Source: Nephrocerus scutellatus
Lineage: Eukaryota > Arthropoda > Insecta > Diptera > Pipunculidae
Reading direction: 5' to 3'
NCBI GenBank assembly: GCA_947095585.1
Contig: OX352762.1
Location: 113,552,930-113,616,929, forward strand
DNA length: 64,000 nt
Shown: piece by piece, positions 35,976 through 48,830 of the stretch
Layout: every line of letters starts with the position of its first letter
How positions within the stretch are numbered: position 1 is the first letter of the stretch
Position numbers and translations under genes: made by a program
Notes under the pieces: model-generated
Database searches by the model: none
What the model saw: the letters and a program-made list of their open reading frames with translations, nothing else
What the model was told of the DNA's origin: nothing

Positions 35976-38251
35976 ACAAATCTGGACAAAAAAACCTGTG
36001 AATCGTGAGAAATCTGAAGTCCATTGCTCTTTGTTCAACTTAAATCAGTTGTGGAATTCAGATCTGACATTTCATTGCAATGGAAAAGCTTTTCTAAACA
36101 AATGCTTTTCCCACTTCGCTTATCAGATTACCATCACTGTCTTCATTAAATCCTCGACGTGATTCGTTTTCCTGTTTGCGGGGCTCGACACCCTTGTCTG
36201 ACCAAGAGTCAAACCTTGACGAACCTCTTCAAGAAGAAGAACAACAACAACAACACATCGGCTTTTTGAATATACTTTCTGCTCCATTGTTAGACACAGA
36301 ACGCTGTTAAGATCCGAACGCAACATTGTATTTTTATTTGTTGTTTGCGCATTGTGTGGAATGTGTCGACTCTTTCACGTCCAAAGTTGTACCTTGGTTC
36401 ATCGCATACACATGCACATCTTATTCCATCTCTTAACCCTGACATGGAAAAACAAGAAACAAAACCGTCGTTTGCTTCTTCGTAGTCGTTATTGTCGTTG
36501 ACGTCGTCATGCTGTGTCGGTGTTGGAATCGGAGTCTATGGCAAAAAATGCCATCCTAGAAAGAACACTCCTTGACATGCTCTCGGCACTTTAATTTTCA
36601 TCGACAGGATGGTGGAATATTATATTCAGACATGCATTGTGTTGCACATTGTTGCACGGTGCACCTTGTGTACACTAACTGTACTCCACGCGTTCGTTCG
36701 TCCTGTCCGTTGGACGATTATCCCATTCAAATATTGCTTACCTTACCGTTTCGTCTTTTCCATAAAACAAGAGTATGCAGAAAAAAAAACGCCAAACACA
36801 CAACCAACACAAGGACAATGGCTGCTGATGTCTTGCTCATTTAAATTGCAAAAATTATTAAATTCCTCAAGATGTTAAAGTTGAGTGCTTGTTGTTGTTG
36901 TTGTTTCTGCTTTCGATGATGTCGTTTTTTCGCATCTTCTCAACAAAGTTCGCCTAAGGAAAATGGTTAAAATGAATTTTAAAGCAATTTGGTAAAGGAT
37001 CCATTAGCCATCAGGAAGTGAAACTACACTTAAAGAGCTGACTTTGAGTTGCGCTGTCATTTTAGATAATGAAACAGCAATGGAATGCATATTCAAGTTT
37101 CTTGGTTGCTCCTAGGAGTAATGTTGACATTTACTTTCAGTTTTTATGAATACTGTATTAAGTATACCCTGTGTATAGTAAATAGTCATTATTCTTGAAT
37201 GGAAATGAGATCTTGCTAAACCTGTCGTTGCCCTAAGAATATATTGCCTACACGACATGGCAGCAGATTTCTCTTTAACCTTTACCACCACTTTGTTCTT
37301 TAAACTCAGAAAAATTGGTCAACAAGATATCTGAAGAAGCGGTCGTTTTAAAAAAAAATGCGGGGTTATCTTGAGAATGCCCTATAATAATATCCTCCGC
37401 TGAATATATTCTCGTAAGCAGGCTTCGTATTCATTGGCACCTTTTACTTGACAGGATGCTCAACTTGGATAGGTCTTGCCTCAAACAATACCAGAATATA
37501 ATTACCAAAACGACTTTTGAGAGATAAAAAATTATTTCGACAGTAAGCGTTTTTTGTGTGTGGAACATTTCCCCCTTTGGTTTCTTTTTCAATTGGCACA
37601 TGATGAATGTACCTACATGTCCCGAGGTGAGCAAGCTGTGTACACTCGTACCTGCTCGATGCGAAGTACTCTCAACGGTATCTCAGAGCAGATAACCAAA
37701 TTTTGCACTCGTGGTCGGCCTCGTCGTCGTTGCGATAAAATTCTCAAGTACATTCCCTATATACAATCCTTGCATTCTGAATTTCCTTGAAGGCATGACC
37801 TGACACGTGGGAAATGGATGCCCACAAAAAATACAAATATTCAGCTGGGTGCCAGAATGATGGTCACAATAGACATCCCAACATACTCGTACAGACAGAG
37901 CAGTCATGCCAAATTTCTAATATATCACAAAACACAAAGAATAAAAACTCAAATAGAAACAGGACGAAAAAAAAGACAACAAAAAGAATGTATACGTCAT
38001 GCAGGTTCATCGTGTATATCCTTAGGAAAAATAAGAGGAGCTATTCGTAAATAGGCAGGGTGATTATGCATTTAAGTTGAGCTTACATATATAGAACATT
38101 TAAATTCAGTATTAGAATGTATAAAAGCCGGCCTCTGTGCATGGTGTGTCCAAGACGAAGTTAACAGAACGGCCCATGACTCAAAATGAACTGATTTACG
38201 ATAAATTTTTTGTTGGTCAGACACTGCAACCTAAACGATCTATTGTATCTT
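35976..38251. other. No recognised gene
   Basis: Composition is more balanced than the flanks. Microsatellite scraps: AAG/AAC repeats at 36228-36256 and (GTT)n at 36888-36904. Several open frames under 91 codons overlap on both strands without family resemblance. Confidence 0.35.
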
Positions 38252-39285
38252 AGGGTGTATTTACTCTTAGAGACGTACCACCTCCTTAGTGAAGGATAGT
38301 ATGACCTCAGTGGCAGAATTTCTCAACTTCGGTGTCGAGCATATTTTCTTATGAAAAATGCGTCTTCTTAACCAGGGTAGTGCTGGGCATTCACAGAGAA
38401 TGTGCTCGGATGACTCATCATCCTCCCAACAAAATCTGCATTCTATCTCTGAGCCCACACAAATTTTGTTAAGGTAAATGACCTGTTAGAAAACTAACCA
38501 GCTTTCTAATCCTATCCCTATTTATATTAGGGATTTCCTTATAGGAAGAGGGCCTAATTAATTGTCTAGATTGCCTCAGTTCGTGGTTGATGCTCCCAAC
38601 ACTTTATCAGCGCAGTGACGACAGCCCAGTTGACACCACAGTAACGCTCGGGTCCTATGAATACAGATTCCGATCCAGCGCTAGCTAGTTCATATGCAGA
38701 TTCGCTTCCTTAAATTTACTGATGACCAGGGACCCAACTATTGTGTCTGGCAAGAGACTGCAGTGGATCGTAGCAGTTTTTGGATGATAACGAGTCCATT
38801 GAATTTGACGACAGCGCTTTTAAGTGCTGCCTGGCTATATAAAAAGATATTTATTCTAGCTTCATCCATTCTTCGATCCATCTGTGAACCAGACCAGTTC
38901 AGGAACACCCTTGCAACAGCTTGCCCGGTCCAATATTTCTACCTCATATAACTTGATGAAACAGTACGACCATAATATCGGGGAGTGTGCAGACCATCTC
39001 TTTCGGGAATTGGGTCAAGAATTTTCAGTTGACCCACATAGTCACCCGATATGTACCCGTATTCAAGTTGAAGCTTTTTAGCGCATCTAGCATCTGTCTT
39101 CTTCCTAATGTAGATTAAATGGGTGAAAGCCCTTCAACAGCTTCTACGGCACCCGTTATACCTAGACAGGCAATTATTTGTAGCTTCTGAGGCTTAGTTG
39201 CCGTTATCTGTTCAAGAACTTTCGGCCACCAAACGATGGCAGCGTATGTAAAGGTCTCACCATCATTGTATACAGCCAATGTATT
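38252..39285 (-). pseudogene. R1-type LINE family W, RT thumb, RNase H and Cys-His end
   Basis: The minus strand from 39285 reads YAAIVWWPKVLEQITATKPQ then KLQIIACLGITGA (thumb), a broken RNase H with WVPGH, and a C-terminal frame 38267-38458 with CRFCWEDDESSEHILCECPA (Cys-His block). Its 3' end at about 38252 matches the W copy at 6877. The RT palm and endonuclease are missing: at 39286 the sequence jumps into ORF1, so the element is internally deleted. Confidence 0.85.
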
Positions 39286-40210
39286 ATATTAGCCACCCCG
39301 ATTTAATATAAGAGCCAATGAATTGCGGCCACACGCCGCTATCGGTCATCTCAATAACCTGTGTCAATAACCGCCTCCTGGAACTGAGCCATTTGCTCAT
39401 TTGTGAAGGGTTCTGTAGATAGGTCTGTCGGGACGAAACCCAACCTGACAGCACTGGCCACTTGGCTGAACGTGGGAATGTCAGGTGTAACTTCCGCCTT
39501 GACTTTCTTGGCATCCGAATTGGGTGGAGTCTACTCTTCAGATCTAACACACGCTTTGTTTCGCGTTGCTTAGAGGGAGCGGTTTTCGAAACCACTCTGT
39601 TTACAAATGCTAATGCATACCTAAACCGCCTTTTCTCTAGCGAGTAGATTTTAATGAACCCACCCCATTGCCACTGGAACTGTTGTCCATCTAATGCCTT
39701 CCCTATAGAAGAACATCCGGATTTCTCCAAGATGACACTACAGACATCAACAAGTTTGGATGCGTCAGAATTAGAGGTGGTAGATTGCACATCTTCTAAT
39801 CTGGCACCCTCGCGAGTTACGGATGGGACCTGCAACGCTATCCGTACTAATGGCAGACTTCGGCTGTTCGACAACATCGAGTGTCGGTAGAGATTAGGGA
39901 CTAAGCCCCGCGCTTACCCGGCTTTCGCCATTAAGCATACTCTATTATAACATATTTTACTCAACAGGAGTGAATCCTTCTTTTATATTCCGAGTTTAAG
40001 TCCTGCACCATTCCAGATAAGATTTATATCCTGCAGATTGACCCCCACGGGTAGGCTATTCGACAACAGACCGAGGTTTTGGGAGCAGATCAGCTTCTTG
40101 GCTCTCTCTTATCCATAGGACTAGTCCGTTGCATCAAACACTCCTCTTTTAACCGGGCTTAGGACTGGCATGCTACTGTTCTATCAAGGCGGAGTTTACC
40201 TAATGTTACT
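39286..40210 (-). pseudogene. LINE family W ORF1 (gag-like) remnant
   Basis: The frame 39284-39877 gives 197 codons without a stop: MLSNSRSLPLVRIALQVPSV, SKLVDVCSVILEKSGCSSIG, a basic KTAPSKQRETKRV stretch, and PSQMSKWLSSRRRLLTQVIE followed by GVWPQFIGSYIKSGWLI. The last blocks fit the DUF4780-like domain of insect LINE ORF1 proteins, where FTNEQ-A-FQ is followed by a beta strand ending GWL. The frame ends at the deletion junction with ORF2. Upstream, to 40210, is a decayed N-terminus or 5' UTR. ORF1 proteins bind element RNA; this one is a truncated relic. Confidence 0.7.
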
Positions 40211-40889
40211 TTTTGGATTTAATTAACAATATGTTACATTTACTAGTTGTGTAAGAACTTCCGCCTTTTGATCATCCAATATTGTATTGAAGATGGGTAG
40301 CAATCATCGTTCAGTGGATAGTTCGACTTTTAATAATAACTACTCTTGCAGGCATACCAGATTGATTGACAAGATATTTCAGGAACTACGTTTTAAACGG
40401 CAAATTGTGTTCCTAGTAGATGATATAAGATTAAAGTAAATAAGTTTTTTTGTGAATAAGTCCCAACGCAATAGTTGGCGTTTTTCCGTGTACCTATTCT
40501 CCCAAATCTTTATCTATAACTTCGACTTCGCCTTTTGTTGAGAAGTAATCCCTTTTAAAAACAGACGAAAAAACCAATACCGTTCCCCAAAAATGATGAA
40601 AAATTTCTGAAAATTTAAGCCTCTTTCCAAATTTGTGTCTAACATTGGCAAGATGCTTGCACATGTGCTATTCCTGTTTGTTTGTCAAACCTTATAAATA
40701 AGGACTTCGGTTTTAAGCGGTCTCACATATAAGGGGGAAGAACCGCGCGGATATCTCTCTCTTTTTTGAATTTATGATCTCTGATCCGCTAATTGCTATT
40801 CAATTCATTATATCATGTGAGATCACATATTTTGCACGCCTTTTTTCTTCGCAAGTGGAATAAATTGCCAAAATTCCTTATACGTAGGG
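40211..40889. other. No recognised feature
   Basis: AT-rich, no coding relic or repeat recognised. Confidence 0.35.
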
Positions 40890-41170
40890 TCACCATTAAT
40901 CCATACTAGGCAAGTCCTAGGCAAATCAGCAACTAACCAGATTATTCTGTTGGACAGGCCATGGAAAATATCTGAAATTCAAAAACTTATGGCATCATGC
41001 CTTTAAAGACTTTAAAGCCGTCTTAGGTGCTTAGCAGAAAGGATTTTGAGATATTAGCCGCCTTTGAGAGAAAATTCTAGCGGATTATTGTTGGCCTTGT
41101 ATGTAAGGAAGAACGAATCTTGGAGACTCTTTAATGATGAGATCTCTGTGTGTTACCACGATGTCAACAT
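40890..41170 (+). pseudogene. RTE-A LINE scrap with large internal deletion
   Basis: The plus strand carries the GKSATNQI / RQAMENI stretch, then ACCTTTAAAGACTTTAAAGCC (FKDFKA, motif A), and jumps directly to GCTTAGCAGAAAGGATTTTG, the C-terminal LGCLAKSIL block, continuing to the DEISVCYHDVNI block. Everything from motif A to the thumb is missing. Confidence 0.75.
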
Positions 41171-42769
41171 CACAGTCACAATTAAATATATATTCTGATT
41201 CTCCTGCATTGCATTTTTGCGGCGCTGTACGAGTATATAGTCTTTTGGTTTAAGCTCTTGAAGCATAGTATATAATTGATTGCTGAGAAAGCCAAATGTC
41301 CGCATAAGTCTAGTCTTCATTTAGCAATAGAAATTCCTTCTTCAATAAGCGCAAGCACCCTGTGCGTCGCACCCAATTCTTGTTTACATGTTCATCGGGA
41401 AGGAGTTAATTCCTTGTTGGCTTTTCAATTCATCTCAAGATATCTCTATGAATAATAAATTATTATAATTCCGTCGCTCATGTCCCTCACTCTCACTCCC
41501 TCCATATGAATATTTCAGTGAATATATACACAAACACATATTAGTACGTGCATATGTATCTGCAACGACCATTAAACTTCGGACAAAACCATCCGGACGG
41601 ACTTACCAAACGGAAGTTCCCCAATTTTCGTTGAATGATGATAATGTCATGTGGTCGATGGACAGAGCGTGGACCCATACTTGTGCTGGTGTCGTTTTTA
41701 GCTTCAATAGCTGACTTTATGCTCGGTCTTAGCAAACAAATTGAGCGATTGTAGACTTAGGTTTTGCGCTTCTGTCATGTGAAACCTTTTTAAAATGGTA
41801 AGCCGTAACAAAGATACTTGGGCAATTCAATGAGATGATATGTGAATATCCTGGAGGTAACTTACACAAAATGTATCAATTCACAGCAGAGTAGGGTTTG
41901 TTTGATTGTATGTATGTGTATGTATGTATTTCTTTGTCAACATAGAAATAATTTTTTTAATTTTCTTGTGATTGAGGCATCTGAATTTTTTTTAGACTGA
42001 TGCATTCGGACTTCCTTTAAGTTTCACTTCCATTATAGCTGCAGCTATGTTTAAGCGTAGAAATTTAGCTTTATAATAACTATAAAGGAAAAGCTATCTA
42101 TCTTATATAAGAATTGATCAACATAAATGAGAGAAAAGAAAGAAGAAATAAAGAAACTTAAAAACTTTTGCTTGTTGTAAGCTTTTGTGTTATTCTATGT
42201 TCTACAGTAGAGCAACCAATTTAAATAAAAGCTCTCTTTAAAAAGAAAATTCCAGTTTCTTTTTAGCAATTAATTAAAGTACAACAACCAGAATTTTACA
42301 AAAATTGGATTTTTTTTGTTGTGCCCCGTCTTCAGTAGAACTTGCGCCAAGTCGCAGTATATATGTGATTTTTCGCCTCTTCTACACTTGCTATCAGATC
42401 ATACTGTGGAAAATTCCCTAACAAGACGTTCACCAAACTTTATGCTGACATTTTAAAAGTTAACTAAACGGATTGGTTCAGTAATATATGGAGACTTGAT
42501 GGCAATTTTTTTAAACTCAAGCCGGTACGTATTTCAATCGCATGACAATATGTTTTCAAATCAAGTCACAGATACCAGACTAGAAAATTTTCTGTGAAGA
42601 ACGAAATCTTCGACCGACGAGTTTAATTTCATGAATTACACTCCATAAGTCTTTCTTACTGCTACCCTAATTGGAGTGTTCCATCCTTAATCTAACCTAA
42701 GGATCATCCCAAAGCCCAATGTAATTGAAGGAAAATATGATAGAGCCACCTGCTGCTTAAAAATGAGTA
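41171..42769. other. No recognised feature
   Basis: AT-rich. A TGTATGTATG microsatellite scrap lies at 41907-41930. Confidence 0.35.
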
Positions 42770-44830
42770 TGCATTTAGATTTTTTAACATTTAGCATTAG
42801 ACAATATGCTTCGACTGAAATGCTATATTTTAAAGATCCTCATTTATGAAACTTCAAGGATGCTCGATGTCCCAGAGGACAACTTAGGACGAACTGATTA
42901 TCGTCAGCGTATATATGAAGTGAAATGTGCTTAACATTGGATGCGACTTCATTTACAAATATGGCAAATAATAATGGTACTAAGATAGATCCATGAGGAA
43001 CTCCACTGGTTGCAGGAAGAAAGTCTGACAGGATCTTATTAATTTCGACTGGATGATATCTGCTTGTCAGATATGATAATATCGCTTAGTTCGACATTAT
43101 AATGTCGAGATAGCTTAAGGCATAAAGTTGAATGGTTGACAGTATCAAACGCTTTAGAAAAATCTAGTAGTACTAGGAATTCGTCATCTAGATCATGCCG
43201 TATGTCATCTGACATGCCTATTATGGCTGTTATGCAGCTATGTTTCTGTCGGAATCCAGATTGCTTAGGCGTTAAGATGTTATTTGTGAAGAGTTATTGA
43301 TTATTGGTTTTATGTAAGTTTTCAAACATTTTGGACATAAATGGTAGAATGGAGATTGGCCTAAACTCATATCTTTTAGATGTTTTCTCAGGCAGGCAGT
43401 ACTTTAGCATATTTCCACCTTGTAGGAAAAATACTTGTTGTCACCACTGTATTAAAAATGTAGGTAATATAGGGCAACACTATAGTTAAGACGATTTTTA
43501 AAAAGTATGGGTGTATTTCATCGAAGCCGACAGAATTTGATTTTAGGGATAATTTAGTAACGACTACATCCGTGATGTTTAATGCTATGAAAGAAAAACT
43601 TGGGCAGCTAATAGTAGGTGCTGCACACGTTAGATGCGATGCGATGGACCCGATGCTTGCGACGACACAAATTTCGGTTCAGATTATTGGGATAAATATT
43701 ATTCCTAAGTTATGCAGATTTTTCTCAAACGCTTCTCATCCATAGAGGGACTGAGCCGACTAAAGTAGAAGCTAAATTTGGCCGCTTATATCTCCATTAC
43801 GACTTTGTTGCGAAGCATGCAGTATATGCGTAGTTGATCCTATAACCGAAAACGCTTCCAGCTGTTGTATTGTCGGTCAAGCTGTATTATTAGTTGACGA
43901 ATTTGGTTAGTCAAGGTGTGTTTTCAGAAGAACTTGTTTTGGATCATATAGGAACATGTGAGTTGTAGAGATGTCTTATATTAGAATTAATAAATTCCAT
44001 TTGGTTATTTGGTGATGGTAAGCAGTAAAGTACATCCCAATCAAGATTTTCTTACATGTTCTTCTAACGAATAATAATTAATTCTCTAAAGTCTCTATAT
44101 TAAAATGTGTTAAAGCAATTTAAATATGATCGTGCTTAGAGAGAAAGCGGGTGCAAAGAGTTGGTCGTAGAGAAGAAACTTGTTGTTATCGTAGACTAAG
44201 AAAAGGTCCAGCAACGTAGCACTTTGGCCTAAGAAATAATTCCGTGTGTATGGTAATGACTGAGAATAGGATACGCATGTGCATTAGTTTGGATAGGCGG
44301 GTTTCACATAAAAGATTACTATAAACGTCCCCACACAAGATGATTTTTGGGAATGTGAGAGAAATTCGTTCTAATATTGCTGTAAAAGATACATAAGAGA
44401 TGTGTATTTGTTCGTTACGCTACAGCAACTAGAAGTTTATCCTCGCAATTACTTAGCTCAATGAAAATCAATTTTAGTATCACCTTGAGAACGATATCGA
44501 ATTCTAAAACTAATACTCTCCTTACATATATAGCAATAGCAATAGCAACACCAACACGACCATTTCTATCAGCTTGAAAAATTCTGTATCGATTGAGATG
44601 ATATACTTAGTCATTAAAATTATCGCTAAGCCACGTTTCGGATACGCAAACTACATCAACTATAGACTTCAAAAACAGATCACAGAACTCATCAATTTTT
44701 GGTAGTGGACTATGTGCATTAATGTGACAGGTGTGAATACTAGTGTTCTGTTCTCGTAATACTTTAATCTTTGCTCTTAAGTGCTCATCCATAATATCAA
44801 AGATAAGATAGTGCAATAAGTTCAGTACGA
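42770..44830 (-). pseudogene. CR1/Jockey-type LINE with endonuclease and RT
   Basis: The minus strand starts near 44760 with CHINAHSPLPKIDEFCDLFL then IVDVVCVSETWLSDNFND, the N-terminal endonuclease block with its catalytic glutamate. It continues through VLYDQLFAPAFS and DWDVLYCLPSPNNQMEFINS. The RT has GFRQKHSCITAI, EFLVLLDFSKAFDTVNHSTL (motif A), ATSGVPHGSILVPLLFAIFV (motif B) and ISLHIYADDNQF (motif C with YADD intact). The part after the palm is missing. Frameshifts and stops separate the blocks. This is the most complete domain series in the window and clearly a different family from RTE-A and W. Confidence 0.88.
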
Positions 44831-47082
44831 TATTTAAGATTAGTTAGAAAAGAGTTGTTTAAATAATTAATATTAAAGAAAATAAAACAAAATGAATATA
44901 TTACCGAAACAAAGCGAATGATTCACTTATTTAAAATAGAATATTGGCTGCACACTATCGAGATTAGATATACAAATGTTTATGTCTTTTAATCGAATTT
45001 TAGTAAAGACCCTCTGCAGTCGGTCTTGCCTAAATTCCAAGCAGCGGCAATTTCTAGAGCTTATCTGCCCGCAAAGAAAATATTAGAAAATATCCTGAAT
45101 TCATATTATTTCTTATTTAAATCTGCTGGACGTTATAGCTAAGTTGGGTGTGTAAGTGAGAGGGTCCATAAACAATATACAAAATAATATTAATATCAAA
45201 TGACCTATAGACCAACGGTAGAGGGACGCAATCAAAGAAAGTAAAAGAACATCTTCTGCCATGAAATAGCAAATTTATGGACTTTTTTTCATCATAAATC
45301 ACGATTCATCATCTAACAGAACAGAGCGTACATTGCCCACCGGGAAGATAACGATAACCATGCGGAAGACGTGAAAAACCGGCGATAGAAGAGGAAACAT
45401 TGCTTTTTTGGGCTGGTGTGTTGCTAGCTACTAGGTCCTATGTTTTTTTTTTTTTTTTTATTGAACGAATTTAAGTTGCACATTTGTGCATTCAAATCAA
45501 AGTGTAGATAAATTTCGTTACAAAGAAATCGACAAAGAACACAATTTTAAAAGCCACAAGAAACCTGGAAGCACATAGCATGCTGCTGCTGCTCCTGTGA
45601 ACTTGTGCAGAGGCGAATCCATTTGGTAGATGAAGGATATAGCAAGGAGTAACATAGGGAACACAATAAAGAAAATAAAAAGGAATTCAAACCAAAACTA
45701 ACAAAAAATGGGATAAATCGTTCGAAGTCCTTTTGCAAATTTTCACACCCCGTATAAATTCGTTTCAATTCAATTGGAAATCGATTTTTATTATGTTCCC
45801 GGCTCTCAGTAGGAAGTTTTTCCACAAATTATCAAAAGGATTCGAATTGCATTAACGTGAGAGTAAGTGTGACTGTGTACAGCTAAGCATCCTGCCAACA
45901 GTTATACATTCTACTTCTACGATGAGATATACCACAACGGCAGCTGCCGCATATGGATACAGGCTTTGTCGCCTTGTGTGCTACGATGGTCGTTCGGATC
46001 GAAGAAGTGAGTAGCTTTATGGCAACCACAAAGAGTCACAGCCTTGTCGTCATTATAGAACCTTCATAGAACTGAAAGCGAAGCTAGAGAGAGTCTCCGA
46101 ATTTCAGAACGATAAGCAACGGATGGCTACGTTTCAAATTATATTCCCACACAGTGTGGTAAAAACAACAACAGCAGTAATATTTAGGAATAAGGATTAC
46201 CGAGAAAGTAGGATTCTACAGATTTGCCGTACATTTGAATATACAACCAATACGCGCTCAAGAGGTCGTGCCTAAATCGAAAGTGCGCTGCCGGTTCAAG
46301 TAATTCAAATAAATTGCGGTCAATTTATGGATCTGCTATTTTATAATATACGAGCAATGAGCATGTTGTTGCAATGGAGGGCGACAACTTGAAATGGTTT
46401 TGATTTTTTGCTTCCCATAGCGAACGCAGTCAAGCAATTTTGTGGTTTTTGTCCGGACGCATTACACTATGGGTGGTCTAATCATGGTATTTGCTTGTTA
46501 CTGAAGTATAATACAACTTAATGATAGAGAGAGCCCAACAAACAAGTGAACGAAGCCAAGTTGGATGTTGTAGTAGCATCTTTACTGGCATTAGGCGACT
46601 GGCGTTATTTGTGATGGTTTTTACAGCCATCCTCTTTGGTATTTCATCGCCAGCTCCGTTTTTGTGTTGCAAACAAAGTAACAAGAACACAAAAACTGGA
46701 TAGTCGTTAGTGGGTTACTGGCTAAAAAGTGCTCAGTATACCTAACCTGCGAGAGATGTTAAATCTACTTGGTGGCTGGCATTGAAAATACAGCACCAGA
46801 TAAGCAAACGAACTCTCAAAAGTCAGATGTTGAAAATGTAGTTGAAGAAATAGCTTTGTTGCATTGTGTGATCTGATCTCATATGTAAATATGATCTCGG
46901 TCACTCTTGCTTACTTGGTTTCACGTTCTTTTGCTTACTGGGTGATCTGACTTCAAAAAATTCACCTTCAAACTTCAGTGTACTTGCTTTCAAATAAAAA
47001 TGTGAAATTCTTGAAGTTAACTGAAGTGAGCGAGAGTAATTTTCTTTATTGAACAGAAAAAATTATGGATCGAAATGAGAAA
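44831..47082. other. No recognised gene
   Basis: Contains an uninterrupted T run at about 45440-45458 followed by unique sequence, possibly the poly(A) tail of a minus-strand retroposon. Balanced-composition DNA from 45840 to 46720 has short open frames with no family match. Confidence 0.35.
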
Positions 47083-48830
47083 TGAGAGCACAGCAGCTAG
47101 CCGATACTATATCCAAATATAATGCTGATATAATAGCAATTCAGGAGGTGCGGTGGACGGATAATGGTGTCTTACAAAAATCAGTATATGACATGTATTA
47201 CAGATGTCATGGAAGAAATCATGTGCTAGGGGTGTAGTTTCTAGTCAGCAAAATAGCCGATTTAAAAACATAAGCCTCATACGTACCTACATAGGGTTCT
47301 GCAGATGATGAAAAAGAAGAATCTTTGAATCAGACTAACAGGAACTCCATGGCTGCCCTCAGTATGATGTAAAAATATTTCTGGAGGATATGAATGCCAA
47401 AATAAGTAGGGAGCCAAAATTCAGGCAGTACATTGGCACCCATAGCTTACACGAGAACACTAATAACAATGGACAACGACAACGAGTCATAGAGATGGTA
47501 GCAAACAATTATCTTGGTCATTGCGAGTAAAAGGTTTGGGCGTAAAAATATCATCAAAGGGTATCTCCGGATGAAACCACTCGCACCCAGATAGACCACG
47601 TGTTTATAGACCGCCGCCACAACCCGAACCTGATGACGGTACGAAAATACCGAGGTGCCAACGTCGACTCGGACTACTTTGTTGGTGTAGTGCTCATAGC
47701 GCGAATTGCATTATCAAGAAATACAGCATCCGCGAATCAAATTCGAGTCAACACGGCTGCCCTTGGCAACGAGGAGACCAAAACCAACTACCGTTAAGCG
47801 ATAGGACTCACTCTAAATGCAGGGACAGTAAGTTCTGGGTCATTAGTCCTATCACTAATAATGCTGACACCATCTGAGGAAGTAATCGTAGAGACCGGAA
47901 CGACTGGTTCGATTGCGAACAATGCCAGTGAATATAAAGAGCTCAAAAGATATAAAAAACTGTTCACTGGCGAAGAAAGCAGCTTGGAAGAAGAGTCTCG
48001 TCAGTGAACTAAAACAGTACAGAGAGCGAGGACCGCACTAGGCGCGGAAGTTCTATAAAATACAATATACACCACGTTACACATACTGCAAAGACAAAGA
48101 GGGTAATCTGATCGCCGATCTCAAAGGCATCTTAGAGCGATGGGAAGCATTTTCATGAGTTGAGGAATCAGTGGCTTCACCAATAACCGGAGATAACAAT
48201 ATGCTGCCGCCACCAAGCATAGACGAAGTTAGTAGGGCGATAAATCGGCTCGAAAATAATAAGGCCCAGTAATCTGATGGTATCCCAATGGAGCTGATTA
48301 GAACAGGAGGCCCTGCAATACGCCAAGCAATTCATGAACTAATAGTGCAAGTAAGGGAGGAAGAAGCGATGCCAGAGGACTGTCGAACAGGCATCCTCTG
48401 CCGCATACATAAAAAAGGAGATATCACAACCTGCATCTATTATCGCGTTATAACGTTTTTGAGTACCGCGTATAAGATATTCGCTCCTATCCTTCAAAAC
48501 TGGATAGCCCATACGCTAAAGTCATCATTGGTCCATATCCCAGACAAATCAACAACTGATCAGATTTGCACCCTTAGGCAGGTGATGGAAAAATGTCTAG
48601 AGTTTATAACTCAATAACAATAACCATAACATCCACGTTGCTGGTGTATAAAACAATCCTGCTCGGAAAGTCCTTTGCGGTAGGATTTATGGAACACGAC
48701 AGCGAGGCCAGCTGAAAGGATGGCACAGACCAGGACGCCCAGAGTTTAGGGGTGCCAAACTGGATGACATCGGCTCAAAATCGGGACCCGTGGAGCGATT
48801 TTTTGGGGGAGGCCATGACCAGACACGGTA
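47083..48830 (+). pseudogene. RTE-A LINE with endonuclease, internally deleted
   Basis: The plus strand opens in the endonuclease: QLADTISKYNADIIAIQEVR (catalytic E present), YRCHGRNHVLGV, IGTHSLHENTNNNGQRQRV-type blocks in broken frames, and an open stretch MFIDRRHNPNLMTVRKYRGA then NVDSDYF (47600-47797). The linker has RNDWFDCEQ-like sequence. RT fingers follow with a 109-codon frame (48288-48617): HELIVQVREEEAMPEDCRTG and KSTTDQICTLRQVMEKCLEF. At 48618 the sequence skips to a scrap of the post-RT region and at about 48656 to the C-terminal LCGRIYGTRQ and GSKSGPVERF blocks. Motifs A, B and C are thus deleted in two steps. Confidence 0.9.
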
